NCBI GenBank assembly: GCA_963664835.2
Contig: CAXXUG010000013.1
Span: 1-64,000, forward strand
Origin: G963664835 sp963664835
GTDB lineage: Bacteria; Chloroflexota; UBA6077; FW602-bin22; JBCLEL01
Direction: 5' to 3'
Length of the DNA: 64,000 nucleotides
This document shows, in pieces, positions 1 to 8,763 of this stretch (positions are counted from its first letter, which is position 1; every line of letters starts with the position of its first letter). The notes under the pieces are model-generated. The model made no database searches, was not told where the DNA came from, and saw nothing but the letters and a program-made list of their open reading frames with translations. A program made the position numbers and the translations under genes.

Positions 1-34
1 AGCGCCGACCCGCGCATGTGCAGGCAGCTCGGCA

Positions 35-1081
35 CTATCGTCGTCCCATCCGCCAGACCGTCACGCCACCCTGGGCGTCGAGGGCGGCGAGTGCGCGCCC
101 GTCGGGCCGCCAATACAATTCGGCCACTTGGTCCCCCAACTCCTCGGCCCCTATCGAGCCGCCTGTGCCATCGCTCCGAAGCGACCACACTACGACTGCC
201 CCATCACGCCCCCCCGATGCCAGGCGCTTTGAGCGAGGCGCAAAGGCAAGCGTCGTGACGGGTAGAACATGAAACTCCAGAACGCCAGGCCGCGTACCCT
301 CCGGCCCCCCTCTCCGGAAACTCCAGACCGTCACCGCCTCCCCGCCGCCGGTGGCCAAAAGGGTGTTGGTATCATCAAAGGCCAAAGCCGAAGGCTTGCC
401 AGGATATCCGAACATCTCAGAGTCCTCCCCCGTTGAGCGACGCCAGAAGTGCACCGAGTTGTCCTGGCTGCCGCAGGCCACGATGCCCCCGTCCGAGCTC
501 AGCACCATCGACACCAGGGAGCCCTGCCACTCCAGCTTTTGGCGAAGACCGCCGGTGGCTGGCTCGAAGAAGGTCACTCGTCCGTAACAGGCCGTCGCCA
601 GCTCACCAGCGCCTGACCAGGCGATGGCGCTGACGGTGCTGGGATGATCATCGGACCGCCAAACCTCCGCGCCGTCCGGGTTATACGCGTGAACCCGCCG
701 GGAGCAGGAGGCAGCCAATCGTTGGCCGTCCGGCGACCATGCCACGTTTTCCACCCAGCCGCTGCCGACGTCGATAGCTCGGACTACCTGACCTTCGGCG
801 GCACTCCAGATTAACACTCGGCCGTCCTGTCCTGCCGTAGCGAACACTCTTCCGCTTGGATGGATTGACACCGAGAGTACACCACCGTCATGAACACCGC
901 GCCGCGCCCAGGAAGGCGCGCCAGACTCGCCGTCGAAGGCGTAGACGCCACCCTCGGTATCACCGGCCACAAGCGCTTTACCGGCCAGGCTCCAACCGCC
1001 GGCGATAGCGTAGTCGTCGACGGCCGCAGACCATCCCCGGATAAGAACACCTCTAGGGCGGCCGACGTTCAATTCAGACAT
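35..1081 (-). CDS. WD40-repeat beta-propeller protein
   Basis: A 348-residue protein made almost entirely of WD40 repeats. Recurrent blocks end in V-W or I-W pairs (DGRVLIWSA, DNSVHFWRR, EAVTVWSFR, DGAVVVWSL, GGVTVWRM), enough for about seven blades. There is no signal peptide or transmembrane segment, so it is probably a cytoplasmic protein-interaction scaffold. Its start overlaps the end of the CobW-type gene upstream by 13 bases, so the two are probably translated together and the propeller may assist metal delivery. That role is inferred from position only. The family is certain, the function is not. Confidence 0.85.
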   Translation of the reverse strand: MSELNVGRPRGVLIRGWSAAVDDYAIAGGWSLAGKALVAGDTEGGVYAFDGESGAPSWARRGVHDGGVLSVSIHPSGRVFATAGQDGRVLIWSAAEGQVVRAIDVGSGWVENVAWSPDGQRLAASCSRRVHAYNPDGAEVWRSDDHPSTVSAIAWSGAGELATACYGRVTFFEPATGGLRQKLEWQGSLVSMVLSSDGGIVACGSQDNSVHFWRRSTGEDSEMFGYPGKPSALAFDDTNTLLATGGGEAVTVWSFRRGGPEGTRPGVLEFHVLPVTTLAFAPRSKRLASGGRDGAVVVWSLRSDGTGGSIGAEELGDQVAELYWRPDGRALAALDAQGGVTVWRMGRR

Positions 1082-1680
1082 GCATCGAATCCGGCCCGCA
1101 TGCCCTTTTCATCAAGGTTCCGGCCGATGAAGACGAGCTGACTGCGGCGGGGCGCGTCTCCCCATTCGCGATCCGGCAGGCCATCAAAGAGCATGTGAAC
1201 CCCCTGGAATACGAAGCGACGCGACTCACCGGCAACACTGATGAAGCCCTTCATTCGGAGATGTCCACCCCGCGCTCCCGGAGCAGTTCCCCCAAGCCAG
1301 GCGTTGAGCCTTTCGGGATCGACGTCGCCGTCTCTCTCTATCGCGATCGAGCCCACCTGATCATCGTGCTCGTGCTGTGCGACCCAAGTTCGCTCGGCCT
1401 CGACGGGAACCACAGATCCATCCGTGCTCCTCAGTTGGAGATCAAACTCCTCCGCCAGGTGCTGGGCGTAGAGGCCAACTTGCACCGGCGCATCGACCTC
1501 AAAGAAGAACGACTTGCGCCCTGAGTAATCTAACCGGAGGTTCACATGCTTTCCGACCGGAATCTCCGTCCCCCGCTGAATGACCTCCGCAGGTTCGGCG
1601 TACTGCCGTACACACCACTCCGCGCTCTCCCGAAGGGCGGCGTCATCCGTACCCTGCTCGGACACGACGACGAGCGACAT
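1069..1680 (-). CDS. CobW C-terminal domain, 3' half of a frameshifted COG0523 gene
   Basis: A 203-residue reading frame that matches the C-terminal domain of CobW/COG0523 GTPases, including a stretch ending in FVFQGVHMLFDG and VFIGRNLD close to the stop. It does not begin like an independent protein. Read without a start codon, the frame continues upstream through ERRPTFLEPEYPFEWTGVF, the normal CobW linker. That segment joins the GTPase frame near base 1790 if one base is restored. It is therefore the second half of one gene spanning 1069-2414. Either the gene is broken or a base is missing from the assembly. Confidence 0.8.
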   Translation of the reverse strand: MSLVVVSEQGTDDAALRESAEWCVRQYAEPAEVIQRGTEIPVGKHVNLRLDYSGRKSFFFEVDAPVQVGLYAQHLAEEFDLQLRSTDGSVVPVEAERTWVAQHEHDDQVGSIAIERDGDVDPERLNAWLGGTAPGARGGHLRMKGFISVAGESRRFVFQGVHMLFDGLPDREWGDAPRRSQLVFIGRNLDEKGMRAGFDACLN

Positions 1681-2414
1681 CGCCGGATCAGGTCCATCGG
1701 CGAGGACCAGTTCGTAACGGCCAATTTCCAGCGAAAAGACTCCAGTCCATTCGAAGGGATACTCCGGCTCGAGGAAGGTGGGGCGACGCTCAAGGACTGG
1801 TCCAGATCGAAGGCGCCGAGGTCGAGCACAGTGCCGACTGGTACGTCCGCTCGCTCGCTGCGCACGACTCGCGCCATTCGGTTCATGCCTCGGAGCCGAG
1901 CTTCGAGACTGTCGAGGGCCTCGCCGTTGACGAGGTCCGTCTTGTTGAGGACGAGAACGTCTGCGAACGCGATTTGCTCCGTGCTTTCGTCGCTTCGACC
2001 AAGCTGCTGTTCAATGTGGGCTGCATCGACGAGTGTGACGATCCCGTCCAGCGCGTAGTCAGCGGAAAGCTCGTCGTCCATGAAGAACGTCTGAGCGACC
2101 GGACCGGGGTCGGCGAGCCCTGTGGTTTCCACCAACACATAGTCGAACTTTTCGCGGCGCTTGTTGAGATTGCTGAGCACCCGAATCAGGTCTCCGCGCA
2201 CCGTGCAGCAGATGCAGCCGTTCGACATCTCGAAGATCTCCTCGTCAGCGTTGATGACGAGCGCCTGATCGATGCCGACCTCCCCATACTCGTTCTCAAT
2301 CACGGCAATGCGCTTGCCGTGCTCCTCAGTCAAGATCCGGTTGAGCAGGGTCGTCTTGCCAGAACCGAGGAAGCCTGTCAGGATGGTAACAGGTACTCTG
2401 CGCTGCGTGTTCAT
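1542..2414 (-). CDS. CobW/COG0523 metallochaperone GTPase, 5' half of a frameshifted gene
   Basis: The G3E-type GTPase domain of a COG0523 metal chaperone, which delivers zinc or another divalent metal to client proteins using GTP. Visible motifs are Walker A GFLGSGKTT (residues 14-22), the metal-binding CxCC motif at Cys67, Cys69 and Cys70, and the NKTD guanine-specificity motif. Normal sequence ends at DLGAFDLDQSL. About 80 further residues are out of frame, and the true C-terminus lies in the overlapping frame at 1069-1680. The ATG is preceded by a strong AAGGAGGA. An imperfect inverted repeat upstream could be a Fur/Zur-type site. The intact protein would have about 448 residues. Confidence 0.85.
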   Translation of the reverse strand: MNTQRRVPVTILTGFLGSGKTTLLNRILTEEHGKRIAVIENEYGEVGIDQALVINADEEIFEMSNGCICCTVRGDLIRVLSNLNKRREKFDYVLVETTGLADPGPVAQTFFMDDELSADYALDGIVTLVDAAHIEQQLGRSDESTEQIAFADVLVLNKTDLVNGEALDSLEARLRGMNRMARVVRSERADVPVGTVLDLGAFDLDQSLSVAPPSSSRSIPSNGLESFRWKLAVTNWSSPMDLIRRCRSSSCPSRVRMTPPFGRARSGVYGSTPNLRRSFSGGRRFRSESM

Positions 2415-2436
2415 ACGGAATCCTCCTTCAAGCTGT

Positions 2437-2455
2437 AATGATACAAGGTCTCATT
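2437..2455. promoter_or_regulatory. possible Fur/Zur-like inverted repeat upstream of the CobW gene
   Basis: AATGA at 2437-2441 and TCATT at 2451-2455 form a 5-bp inverted repeat with a 9-base spacer. The flanks extend it loosely (GTAATGA to TCATTTAC). It lies 23-41 bases upstream of the CobW-type start codon, where an operator would be expected. COG0523 zinc chaperones are commonly under Zur control, and a Fur-like N-terminal relic lies just beyond. The match is short and could be chance. Confidence 0.3.
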
Positions 2456-2568
2456 TACTAAACTCTGATCGTACACTGCCAGCTCTGAGGCTGTCAACTA
2501 GTCGAATTGACGGTTACAGTTCAGCGTTGGCGGGGTGAACTGGCGGAATCGAGCAGGACGTTTCGTGG

Positions 2569-2700
2569 GTGGGGACGGCTCAGACATGGTTAACTAAGCT
2601 CAGGGAACAGAAACTCAACCTGACCACCACCTCCCGGGATGTCCTATTGGAAGTCATCGCCCGTGAGCAGGCGGCCGTTGCCCAACCGTCTAGATTCGAA
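2569..2700 (+). pseudogene. possible N-terminal relic of a Fur-family regulator
   Basis: A GTG-initiated frame whose first about 40 codons read like the start of the Fur/Zur DNA-binding domain: TWLTKLREQ, then LNLTTTSRDVLLEVI, against the family pattern of a Leu-Thr-x-x-R turn followed by VL-E. After about base 2700 the resemblance stops, and the frame runs out at 2817 without a dimerisation domain or metal ligands. The fragment is divergent from the CobW-type gene, the usual position of a zur gene. The rest of 2415-2956 shows nothing recognisable. The call rests on a short motif. Confidence 0.3.
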
Positions 2701-2956
2701 CCTCCCAACGAAAAGTTTGCAAATCAGTCTTACACGGCCCCCTATTGCGCGAGCAAGGGGGCGCACCAGGCACCTCTCCCACGTAGGACACGTCTTGACT
2801 GCTCGATTCCGGCCTGACATTCTAGACCGTGGGTTTGCCCCGTCGAAGGCGCAGGTTTCCTATATACTCACTTACCAGAGGTAATCTGATCTTGAACACA
2901 CGGCCTTCTTCGCTTCTTCACTCGTCCGCCGGCGATTCAAGGGATCGCGGACGACC

Positions 2957-3448
2957 TTGAGCACGCAATCTAACTATCCCGCCGCTCCCGAGTTGGCTAT
3001 CGCCCGTTGGTTCAATACCGCCGGCAATCCGACGCTGGCCGGCCTGAGAGGCGAGGTTGTTGTCATCGAGGCGTTCCAGATGCTCTGCCCCGGTTGCGTG
3101 TCCTACGGATTGCCACAGGCTAAGCGAATCCAACAGGCCTTTGGCAACGAGATCGCCCTGCTCGGACTGCACTGCGTGTTCGAGCACCACGACGCGATGA
3201 CGCCCGTTTCATTGGAAGCGTTCCTGCATGAGTACCGCATCACATTCCCGGTCGGCGTCGATGCGCACGACCCCGGAGTCACCCGGCCCATTACGATGGG
3301 CCGGTACCAGCTGCGGGGCACCCCAAGCCTGGTTGTCATCGACCGGGCCGGCCGGATCCGCGCCAACGCGTTTGGCCAGATCGAGGACCTCGCCGTCGGC
3401 GCCACCCTCGCCCGCCTAATTGACGAACCTCGCGCCGAGCCAAATTGA
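2957..3448 (+). CDS. thioredoxin-fold redoxin (TlpA/AhpC-like) with CPGC motif
   Basis: A 163-residue thioredoxin-fold protein. VVVIEAFQMLCPGCVSYGLP holds a CPGC redox motif, followed by RGTPSLVVIDRAGRI with the cis-proline typical of the fold. It is probably a thiol-disulfide oxidoreductase or peroxiredoxin-like protein. No signal peptide is visible, which argues against a periplasmic TlpA. The only in-frame start after the upstream stop at 2882 is TTG at 2957, and it has no strong ribosome-binding site. A DegV-family gene follows in the same direction after 31 bases, probably as one transcript. Confidence 0.75.
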   Translation: MSTQSNYPAAPELAIARWFNTAGNPTLAGLRGEVVVIEAFQMLCPGCVSYGLPQAKRIQQAFGNEIALLGLHCVFEHHDAMTPVSLEAFLHEYRITFPVGVDAHDPGVTRPITMGRYQLRGTPSLVVIDRAGRIRANAFGQIEDLAVGATLARLIDEPRAEPN

Positions 3449-3479
3449 TCACAAATCTCAGGAGATTAAAGGAGGGGAA

Positions 3480-4325
3480 ATGCCAGTCCGCATCGTAACC
3501 GACAGCACTTCCGATATTCCGGTAGCGAAGGCCCAGGAACTCGGGGTTAGCGTTATCGCCCAGAATGTTCACTTCGGCGAGCAGACCTTCAAGGACAACG
3601 TCACGATAAAGCCGGACGACTTTTACTCGATGCTCGTCGGCGGCTCTGAGCTCCCAAAGACCTCGCAGGCGTCGCCGGGGGAATTCAAGGAGCTGTACGA
3701 CAGGTTGGCCGAGGACAGCGATGGGATTGTGTCGATTCACGTTTCCTCCAAGATGAGCGGCACCTGGAACTCAGCCATCCAAGGGGCGGCGCAGGCAACA
3801 GCAGGATGTCCAATTGAGGTCATAGACTCCGGCCAGGCGTCGATGGGACTTGGCCTCGTTGTTGTGGCGGCCGCTGAAGCTGCGAGCCGGGGAGCAAGCC
3901 ACGATGAAGTCGTATCGGTGGCCAAGGCCTCGGCGGCAAGGGCACAGTGCATCTGCCTGTTCGAGACGCTGGAGTACCTTCAGAAGGGTGGGAGGATCGG
4001 CAAAGCCCAGGCACTGCTGGGCTCCCTTCTAAAAATCAAGCCGATGATCATATTGCGGGATGGAGTGGTGGACCCACTTGGCAAGGCCCGGACTTTCTCC
4101 AAGGGCCTGACCGTGCTGAAGAACACGGCCCGCGAGTTCGCTCCGTTAGAGGCCCTGGTCGTGATACACAGCACCACCCAGGACCTGGCGGAGGAGGTTG
4201 CCAATGACCTCAAAGACTTGCTCCCGACGGGCACAGAACCTTACGTTGCCCGATTCGGCCCCGCGCTCGGGGTCTACACCGGCCCCGGCGCGATCGGAAT
4301 AGCGCTCCTGCAAGCCGCTGAGTAA
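3480..4325 (+). CDS. DegV family fatty-acid-binding protein
   Basis: A 281-residue protein with the standard DegV layout: VRIVTDSTSDIP at the N-terminus, HVSSKMSGTWNSA and IDSGQASMGLGLVV in the first domain, and LQKGGRIGKAQ in the second. DegV/FakB-type proteins bind a single fatty acid, in some bacteria to present it to a fatty acid kinase. No kinase gene is in the window. The ATG at 3480 was chosen because AAAGGAGGGG lies immediately upstream. An in-frame ATG at 3420 would overlap the upstream gene and add a non-conserved stretch. Length is normal for the family. Confidence 0.9.
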   Translation: MPVRIVTDSTSDIPVAKAQELGVSVIAQNVHFGEQTFKDNVTIKPDDFYSMLVGGSELPKTSQASPGEFKELYDRLAEDSDGIVSIHVSSKMSGTWNSAIQGAAQATAGCPIEVIDSGQASMGLGLVVVAAAEAASRGASHDEVVSVAKASAARAQCICLFETLEYLQKGGRIGKAQALLGSLLKIKPMIILRDGVVDPLGKARTFSKGLTVLKNTAREFAPLEALVVIHSTTQDLAEEVANDLKDLLPTGTEPYVARFGPALGVYTGPGAIGIALLQAAE

Positions 4326-4424
4326 GACCGATTGGGGCGACCGTCAGGGCCGTCATCGTGACAGGCCGAACGAGGGCCAAGATTGGCGCTTTGCGGCTAC
4401 GGCGTGCAGAGCAGCCGGCCAGAT

Positions 4425-4640
4425 ACCCTGCACCACCCGAATTGGGTGCGGCACCGGCTGGTTCAACAGGTAGCCTTCTTTGTTGAAGGGCACTTCGTCG
4501 GGTTGGATGTTGCCGGCGGCATCGGTGGCCGGTGTCGTTTTCGTGCATTCTCCAGCCCACGCGTCCCATTCGAACCCAAACCTCGTCCAGGTGCGGCCGG
4601 AGTCGCCGCTCCACTCCATCCGCGACGATCCGAATGCGAA
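4425..4640 (-). pseudogene. relic of the sulfite-oxidase-like C-terminal domain
   Basis: A decayed partial copy of the C-terminus of the molybdopterin oxidoreductase at 10009-11298. The translated block runs RMEWSGDSGRTWT, RFGFEWDAW, then DAAGNIQPDEVPFNKEG and LNQPVPHPIRV. The full-length gene has RVEWSDDAGRTWN, RFEFEWDAE, DAAGNTQPDEVPFNEKG and FNQPVPHPIRV. DNA similarity is obvious across the segment, but about 45 bases between the first and second blocks are missing. There is no catalytic domain and no plausible start. The rest of 4326-4931 shows no other gene. Confidence 0.8.
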
Positions 4641-4931
4641 GCTGGTCACGTCGTAAATTGTCCACTAGTGCGGGATGAACCCCCTGCTGGTTCTTCGACG
4701 GTAGCCTACCTGGGTTGCTGAGTCTTGCCTACTCCAACTCCGAGAGTAGGGACCGGCTATCAGGTCGTACTCCGAGTGTTGAACGACAAGTATCCGTTCA
4801 CATTTAGACAACACCCCCTTCACATTTCCACCATACCCGTGTGCTACGCTTGAGAGCGCAACAAATGGCTTGCACTGATGGGGTGCACCTGATTCCCGTT
4901 CGGCGCACGGCTTTGTGGCAGCGAGGAGGCA

Positions 4932-5831
4932 ATGTTGCGCCCCGGAATTTTTCCGCCATTTGGACCAGTCCCGGAGCGGCGCACAGAAGAGACTCCAGAG
5001 ACCGCACTGGCACCTGGGGCAACGTCTTGGCACCGGCCGTTCCACAGCATACCTAAGCGCTCCGCCTTTCTTCTAATGTGGGTGGCGCTCTTGGCGCTAT
5101 CGCTGCTGGTAGTGTTCCTACTGTGGAGAACGAGTGTTGGTGTTGAGCAGCCCCTGACCTCAGCCGAAGTGTACGAGGCGGTCGCAGAGGCGATCGAACT
5201 GGAGCAGCCGGACCAGGTCGATCCAACCCAGATCTATCAGGCTATTCTGCCGTCCCTGGTGGTTGTCCACACCGACAACGCCAAAGAGGAGGAAGGCGTA
5301 GGTGTGGGAAGCGGAGTCGTCGTCAACGTCGATGCCGTGGTGCTCACTGCCCTGCATATCGTCGATGGCGCGACGGAGATTCATGTCTCCTTTGCGGACG
5401 GGACCAGAACGCAAGCCGTCGTTGCAGGCGCTGATCCAACCAGAGACATTGCCGTATTGTCACCCTTCACGCAGCCGAGCTTCGTCGTGCCGGCGACCAT
5501 TGGCGCTTCGTCCTCGTTGCAGGTCGGTGATGAGGTGTTCGCGGTGGGCAACCCTCTTGGTCTGGCGGGCTCGATGAGTGCCGGCGTGGTGTCTGGCCTG
5601 GACCGCGAAGTGAAGCTCACGGTCAGAGAGCAATCGCTGCGTGGTTTAATCCAATTTGACGCGGCGGTCAACTCCGGAAACTCGGGGGGACCGCTCCTCG
5701 ACCGCCGCGGGCAAGTCGTTGGCATCGTCACCGGGCTCGTCAACCCGACCGACCAGGAAGTCTTCATAGGAATCGGATTCGCGGTGCCAATCGACCAGGC
5801 ACTAGGAGGAGCGGGCGGGCCCGCACAGTAA
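4932..5831 (+). CDS. membrane-anchored trypsin-like (HtrA/Deg-type) serine protease
   Basis: A 299-residue protein with a cytoplasmic N-terminus, one transmembrane segment at about residues 45-65, and an extracytoplasmic trypsin-like protease domain. The catalytic triad is His142 (TALHIV), Asp172 (TRDIAVL) and Ser251 (GNSGGPL). It ends right after the protease domain (GIGFAVPIDQAL), so the PDZ domain of classical DegP/HtrA is absent. ATG follows AGGAGG closely. A MoxR ATPase gene starts 24 bases downstream, so the protease may be co-expressed with that stress-linked cluster. Confidence 0.88.
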   Translation: MLRPGIFPPFGPVPERRTEETPETALAPGATSWHRPFHSIPKRSAFLLMWVALLALSLLVVFLLWRTSVGVEQPLTSAEVYEAVAEAIELEQPDQVDPTQIYQAILPSLVVVHTDNAKEEEGVGVGSGVVVNVDAVVLTALHIVDGATEIHVSFADGTRTQAVVAGADPTRDIAVLSPFTQPSFVVPATIGASSSLQVGDEVFAVGNPLGLAGSMSAGVVSGLDREVKLTVREQSLRGLIQFDAAVNSGNSGGPLLDRRGQVVGIVTGLVNPTDQEVFIGIGFAVPIDQALGGAGGPAQ

Positions 5832-5855
5832 TCGACAGAGAGGTGAGTTGAGGGC

Positions 5856-6854
5856 ATGACCAATAGCGAAAACAGCCAACCCATGGAACGGGTGCTCTAC
5901 GAGGTAAAGAAGGTCATCGTGGGCCAAGACCACCTGCTCGAGCGCATGGTAGTGTCGTTGTTGGCGAGGGGCCACATCCTTGTTGAGGGAGTACCCGGGC
6001 TGGCAAAGACAATGGCGGTCAAGACGCTAGCCCAGGCGATAGGCGGTGAGTTTCAGCGCATCCAATTCACGCCGGATCTGATGCCGGCCGACCTGGTGGG
6101 CACCCGAATATACAACCAGAAGACCGGCGAGTTCAACACTTCGCTGGGGCCCGTATTCGCCAACCTGCTGCTGGCGGATGAGATCAACCGGGCTCCGGCC
6201 AAGGTACAGAGCGCTCTGCTCGAGGTGATGCAGGAGAGGCAGGTCACCATAGGGCGCGAGTCTCACCCCGTGCCCAACCCGTTCCTTGTAATGGCGACTC
6301 AAAACCCGATCGAGGCGGAGGGCACTTACCCCCTGCCCGAGGCGCAGGTTGACCGTTTCATGCTGAAAGTGCTCGTTGGCTACCCAAGCACGACTGAAGA
6401 GTTCGTGATCGTGGAGCGGATGACGAGCGCGCTTCAGGCGGTTCAGTCCGTCCTCAGCATAGGGGACACATTGGCTCTTCAACGTCAGGCGGATAACGTC
6501 TACGTGGACCCATCGCTCATCGAGTACTCGGTGAGGCTGGTCACCGCCACTCGCCATCCTGAAACATGTGGACTGGAAGAACTGAAACGCTACATTCTGT
6601 TCGGAGCGAGTCCAAGGGCGTCCATCAACATGATCATCGCCGGCCGCGCGTTGGCGTTTGTGCGAGGACGCGAATACGCTCTGCCAGAGGACGTCCGGGA
6701 CGTGGCGCTCGATGTCATGAGGCACCGTCTGGTGCTTTCATATGAGGCGCTCTCAGACAACGTCAACAGCGATGCCATTTTGGGAAGGTTCATGGAGGCG
6801 ATTCCATTGCCCGAGGTACCGTTACGTGAGTACGCAGGCGCTCGCACGCTCTAG
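5856..6854 (+). CDS. MoxR-family AAA+ ATPase
   Basis: A 332-residue AAA ATPase with Walker A in GVPGLAKT, Walker B in LLADEINRAPAK, sensor 1 in ATQNPIEAEGTYPLPEAQ and the MoxR lid domain with ASPRAS. MoxR proteins act as chaperones together with VWA-domain partners, which follow directly here (DUF58, then two VWA membrane proteins). The 3' end overlaps the next gene's GTG start by 29 bases, so translation is probably coupled. Length and motifs are normal for the family. Confidence 0.95.
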   Translation: MTNSENSQPMERVLYEVKKVIVGQDHLLERMVVSLLARGHILVEGVPGLAKTMAVKTLAQAIGGEFQRIQFTPDLMPADLVGTRIYNQKTGEFNTSLGPVFANLLLADEINRAPAKVQSALLEVMQERQVTIGRESHPVPNPFLVMATQNPIEAEGTYPLPEAQVDRFMLKVLVGYPSTTEEFVIVERMTSALQAVQSVLSIGDTLALQRQADNVYVDPSLIEYSVRLVTATRHPETCGLEELKRYILFGASPRASINMIIAGRALAFVRGREYALPEDVRDVALDVMRHRLVLSYEALSDNVNSDAILGRFMEAIPLPEVPLREYAGARTL

Positions 6855-7758
6855 CGACCAAAGCACAGCCGAACAGGTGCTGCACCGCCTCGAGTGGAGG
6901 GTGCTGCGCCGGCTCGACGGAATACTCCAGGGAGATCACCAAAGCCTCTTCATGGGCGGAGGCCTGGACTTTGCCGAACTGCGCGAGTATCAGCCGCCGG
7001 ATGACATTCGTCACATCGACTGGAACGTGACCGCGCGCATGGATTTCCCCTATGTGCGCAGGTTCCTCGAAGACCGCGAGATCAACGCGTGGTTCCTGCT
7101 GGACCTCAGCCCATCGATGGATTTTGGTGCGCTGGACCGGCGCAAAGAGTCCGTCCTCGTCGACTTCGTCGGCGTGCTGGCGCGTCTTCTGACCCGAAAC
7201 GGGAACCGCGTAGGCGCAATCCTGTATGACAACAACAATGAGATTACGATTCCGCCCCGAGGCGGCCGGCTGCAAGTCCTCCGCCTGATCAACGATATTC
7301 AGAGGCAGCAGTCTGCGCCCGCCGGCGCAATGACCGACTTGAACAGGCTGCTGAAAACCGCGTTTAACCGCATAAAGCGGCGGTCGCTAGTCTTCCTGGT
7401 ATCCGACTTCATTTCTATGCCCGGTTGGGAAAAAGCGATGGACCAGTTCAACAGAAGACATGAACTGTTGACCGTGCGGCTTTGGGACCCGCGCGAGCGA
7501 GACCTCCCTGATGTCGGGGTCGTGCTCGTCGAGGACTCCGAAACTGGTGCCCAACTCAGTATAGACACGAGCGACAAGGGGTTCAGGCGGCGGTTCCACG
7601 AGGCCTCGCGCCGGCGTGAAAGCGAGTTGGCGCAATCGTTCAAGCGTGCCGGCGTGGGCCAACTCCCGCTCTCTACCGAGGAGGACCTCGTGCTGGCCAT
7701 CTCGCGATTCGCTTCGTTACGCCGTAGGTTCCGATTGCGACAATTTCAGGGGGCATAA
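6826..7758 (+). CDS. DUF58 domain protein (MoxR-cluster partner)
   Basis: A DUF58 protein of about 310 residues. The signature region reads DFAELREYQPPDDIRHIDWN, followed by a VWA-like segment with FLLDLSPSMDFG (a DxSxS metal-site pattern) and VFLVSDF. DUF58 proteins accompany MoxR and VWA proteins in the Bat-type cluster. The frame opens at an ATG at 6742, but the GTG at 6826 gives a shorter overlap with moxR, has a GAGG-like site upstream and omits a non-conserved arginine-rich segment. The protein is soluble, with no transmembrane segments. Confidence 0.9.
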   Translation: MSTQALARSSDQSTAEQVLHRLEWRVLRRLDGILQGDHQSLFMGGGLDFAELREYQPPDDIRHIDWNVTARMDFPYVRRFLEDREINAWFLLDLSPSMDFGALDRRKESVLVDFVGVLARLLTRNGNRVGAILYDNNNEITIPPRGGRLQVLRLINDIQRQQSAPAGAMTDLNRLLKTAFNRIKRRSLVFLVSDFISMPGWEKAMDQFNRRHELLTVRLWDPRERDLPDVGVVLVEDSETGAQLSIDTSDKGFRRRFHEASRRRESELAQSFKRAGVGQLPLSTEEDLVLAISRFASLRRRFRLRQFQGA

Positions 7759-7761
7759 CAG

Positions 7762-8748
7762 GTGTCGTTCATCTGGCCGTGGGTCCTGGTCTCTCTGCTC
7801 GCGCTGCCACTGTGCGCATTCGCCTATGTGCGCTTCCAACGGAGGCGCGCCAGTAACATGGCCGACCTGGGCACCCTCGGCGTCGTCAGGGAGGGATCGA
7901 CTTCCGTCGTGGGCAAGCGCCGCCACATACCGCCCCTGATTTTTCTTGTTGGCATAGCTCTGTTGGCGATGGCGTCCGCGCGGCCACAGATTACTCTCCC
8001 GCTGCCCCGCCTGGAGGGCACCGTTCTGCTCACATTTGACGCATCCGCAAGCATGGCCGCCGAAGACGTCGAGCCGACCAGGATGGACGCCGCGAAGGAC
8101 ATCGCAAGAGCGCTCGTCGAGCGACGTCCCGAAGGCGCCAAGATCGGAGCGGTGGCCTTTGGAGAGGGCGGGCTCCTCGTGCAACCGCCTACCGACAACG
8201 ATGAGGCTTTGTACGCTACCATCGACCGCCTGGTGCCTCAGAGCGGGACCTCTCTTGGTAGGGGCATGCTGACGGCGCTGAACGTCGTCACTCAGGACTC
8301 CGGTCCAGGCACCGACGGTGGGGCGCCGGCAGAGGATCCGGAAATGAGTCGCGCGCTCGCTCCAGCCGTCATCGTATTGCTGACGGACGGCGAGAACAAC
8401 GTACCGCCGGAGCCAATTGAAATCGCGCAGCTGGCCATCGAGAGGGGAGTGCGGGTCCACACTGTCGGAGTGGGCACCTCCGAGGGGACCGTAATCGAGG
8501 TTGACGGCTTCAACCTCTCCACCCGGCTTAACGAGCCCATTCTCGAGGAAATCGCTCTACTGACCGAAGGAATTTATTTCAAGATCGAGAACGCCGACGA
8601 CGTGCCGTCGGTTTACACAGAGTTGGAAAAGGAGTTCATAGTCGAGCCAAGCGAGGTCGAAATCACGTCTACCGTGGGCGGAGTGAGCGCCGTGCTGCTA
8701 CTCGTCGGAAGCGCCCTGTCGCTCATCTGGTTCGGGCGGATACCGTAG
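7762..8748 (+). CDS. VWA-domain membrane protein, BatA-like
   Basis: A 328-residue protein with the BatA/BatB topology: hydrophobic segments near the N-terminus (IWPWVLVSLLALPLCAF and PPLIFLVGIALLAM), a VWA domain with the MIDAS motif DASASM, a second MIDAS segment in VLLTDGENN, and a C-terminal transmembrane helix. The VWA domain should face the cytoplasm or periplasm between the anchors and bind a divalent metal. GTG starts 3 bases after the DUF58 stop, so the genes form one operon. Confidence 0.92.
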   Translation: MSFIWPWVLVSLLALPLCAFAYVRFQRRRASNMADLGTLGVVREGSTSVVGKRRHIPPLIFLVGIALLAMASARPQITLPLPRLEGTVLLTFDASASMAAEDVEPTRMDAAKDIARALVERRPEGAKIGAVAFGEGGLLVQPPTDNDEALYATIDRLVPQSGTSLGRGMLTALNVVTQDSGPGTDGGAPAEDPEMSRALAPAVIVLLTDGENNVPPEPIEIAQLAIERGVRVHTVGVGTSEGTVIEVDGFNLSTRLNEPILEEIALLTEGIYFKIENADDVPSVYTELEKEFIVEPSEVEITSTVGGVSAVLLLVGSALSLIWFGRIP

Positions 8749-8763
8749 AAGGAGTACATCCAA

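Noticed and set aside
2660..2780. tRNA-like GTTCGAATC on the minus strand near 2695 with TTTGCAAAC upstream
   Set aside because: The T-stem does not pair and no 5' acceptor strand matches, so no cloverleaf can be built.
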